Shown piece after piece: positions 5,845-6,790 of a stretch of DNA of 6,790 nt (positions are counted from its first letter, which is position 1; each line of letters starts with the position of its first letter). The position numbers were made by a program, and so were the translations under genes. The notes beneath the pieces are model-generated. The model worked only from the letters and a program-made list of their open reading frames with translations. It did no database searches and was not told where the DNA came from. This DNA is from Deltaproteobacteria bacterium RIFCSPHIGHO2_02_FULL_40_11. Its GTDB lineage: Bacteria; Bdellovibrionota; JACOXK01; 2-02-FULL-40-11. The stretch covers positions 14,036 to 20,825 of the forward strand of contig MGRI01000101.1 in assembly GCA_001798105.1 (NCBI GenBank). Direction: 5' to 3'.

Positions 5845-6790
5845 GCATTGATGACATTATTTCAGTTTTAGAAGAAATGGCAGTCCTGATGGAGCTCAAA
5901 GATGAAAATCCCTTTAAAATTCGAGCATTCCAAAACGGGGCTAGAGTTTTAGAAGGCGTTCAAGATTTAAAGTCTCTTGTTCAAGAAAAAAAATTAACCA
6001 CGATCAAAGGCATTGGAGAGCATCTTTCGAAAACCATTACAGAACTGTTTGAAACGGGAAAGTCGAAAGAACACACACGCCTTAGAAAAGCTTTTCCGCA
6101 AACGCTATTTGAAATTTTAAAACTTCAAGGCTTGGGCCCCAAAAAAGTAAAGGCCCTTTATAAAAAACTAAAAATAAAATCACTCACAGAGCTTGAAAAA
6201 GCTTGCAAAGAAGATCGGCTTTTAAAATTAGAGGGGTTTCAAAAGAAAACACAAGAAAATATTTTACAAGCCATTGAAGGCGCTAAAAAAAGACAAGGTC
6301 GTTTTTTATACCCCACAGCTCTTAAAGAAGCTCAAAAACTAAAAGCGTATCTTGAAAAATCTAAGGCGGTTCAAAAAATTGAAATTGGAGGCTCGCTTCG
6401 CAGATTTAAAGATACCGTCAAAGACATTGACCTTTTGGTGGCCGCCCAAAAATCAAAACCTGTGATGGATTTTTTTACAAGCTATCCAGAAGTTCACCGC
6501 GTACTTGCAAAAGGAGAAACAAAATCTTCTCTGATTTTAAATGCGGGCATCAATGTAGATTTACGGGTGGTCAACTCCAAAGAATTTCCATTTGCGCTGC
6601 ATTATTTTACAGGAAGTAAGGCGCATAACACGCACTTACGCGGCATTGCAAAAACAAAAGGCTTAAAGCTGAATGAATACGGCCTTTTTAAAGGAAAACA
6701 AAGCTTGAGCTGTTCATCTGAAGCTGCGTTGTTTGAAAAATTAGGACTTTCGTATATTGAACCCGAGCTGAGAGAAGATAGTGGGGAAAT
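5841..6790 (+). CDS. polX: DNA polymerase/3'-5' exonuclease PolX (family X), N-terminal part; 3' end outside window
   Basis: The frame stays open to the window end, giving 316 residues; bacterial PolX proteins are about 570 residues, so roughly the last 250 are missing. The start 'MSIDDIISVLEEMAVLMELKDENPFKIRAFQNGARVL' is the typical 8-kDa-like helical domain. Two helix-hairpin-helix DNA-binding segments follow: 'LTTIKGIGEHLSKTI' (52-66) and 'LKLQGLGPKKVKALY' (93-107). The nucleotidyltransferase palm has 'GGSLRR' (183-188), then 'DTVKDIDLLV' (191-200) with metal-binding Asp195 and Asp197, and a third Asp240 in 'NVDLRVV'. 'HYFTGSKAHNTHLR' (254-267) is the family's dNTP-contacting segment. The last visible 'LSYIEPELREDSGE' is the conserved linker just before the PHP domain, which in family members provides Mn2+-dependent 3'-5' exonuclease activity. 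All catalytic residues visible are intact. The family acts in gap filling and base excision repair. ATGA overlap with the reductase suggests coupling. Confidence 0.95.
   Translation, partial: MSIDDIISVLEEMAVLMELKDENPFKIRAFQNGARVLEGVQDLKSLVQEKKLTTIKGIGEHLSKTITELFETGKSKEHTRLRKAFPQTLFEILKLQGLGPKKVKALYKKLKIKSLTELEKACKEDRLLKLEGFQKKTQENILQAIEGAKKRQGRFLYPTALKEAQKLKAYLEKSKAVQKIEIGGSLRRFKDTVKDIDLLVAAQKSKPVMDFFTSYPEVHRVLAKGETKSSLILNAGINVDLRVVNSKEFPFALHYFTGSKAHNTHLRGIAKTKGLKLNEYGLFKGKQSLSCSSEAALFEKLGLSYIEPELREDSGE

Noticed and set aside
1..6790. Mobile element, phage, CRISPR or defence system
   Set aside because: No transposase, integrase, terminal inverted repeats, spaced direct repeats or tRNA were seen; composition looks even across the window.

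Overview
The window carries the distal end of a type II secretion system (T2SS) gene cluster followed by a short set of unrelated housekeeping-type genes. All genes lie on the + strand. By eye the DNA is moderately AT-rich (a little over 40% GC). The gspJ-K-L-M-N order, a PilM-like GspL and an AsmA-like GspN of the deltaproteobacterial kind point to a Gram-negative bacterium of the former Deltaproteobacteria / Bdellovibrionota. This lineage call rests on gene style and order, not on a phylogenetic marker.

Region 1 (1-4600) is the T2SS block. It holds the C-terminal part of minor pseudopilin GspJ (start cut off by the window edge), the complete tip pseudopilin GspK, GspL with a PilM/FtsA-like cytoplasmic domain, GspM and GspN. 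The genes are packed tightly: gspJ/gspK overlap by ATGA, gspL/gspM abut with no spacer, and the other gaps are 5 to 12 nt. This indicates one transcript entering from the left. GspJ and GspK would form part of the pseudopilus tip. GspL and GspM form the inner-membrane platform that links the cytoplasmic ATPase (GspE, expected upstream) to the pseudopilus. GspN is an accessory envelope protein.

Region 2 (4601-4650) is the only real intergenic gap. It contains a plausible sigma70-type promoter with an extended -10 element very close to the next ATG. I see no convincing terminator, so readthrough from the T2SS operon is possible.

Region 3 (4651-6790) holds a 161-residue protein made almost entirely of four TPR units, a short-chain dehydrogenase/reductase of the pteridine reductase (PTR1/FolM) subtype, and the N-terminal half of a bacterial family X DNA polymerase (PolX). 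PolX is cut by the right edge just before its expected PHP nuclease domain. The reductase and polX overlap by ATGA and are probably translationally coupled, although their known functions are unrelated.

I found no RNA genes, mobile elements, CRISPR arrays or prophage signals. I do not see a clearly new system here. The most distinctive local features are a run of five in-register 18-nt units at the end of gspJ, the Asp-for-Ser active site of the reductase, and the very short predicted leader of the TPR gene.
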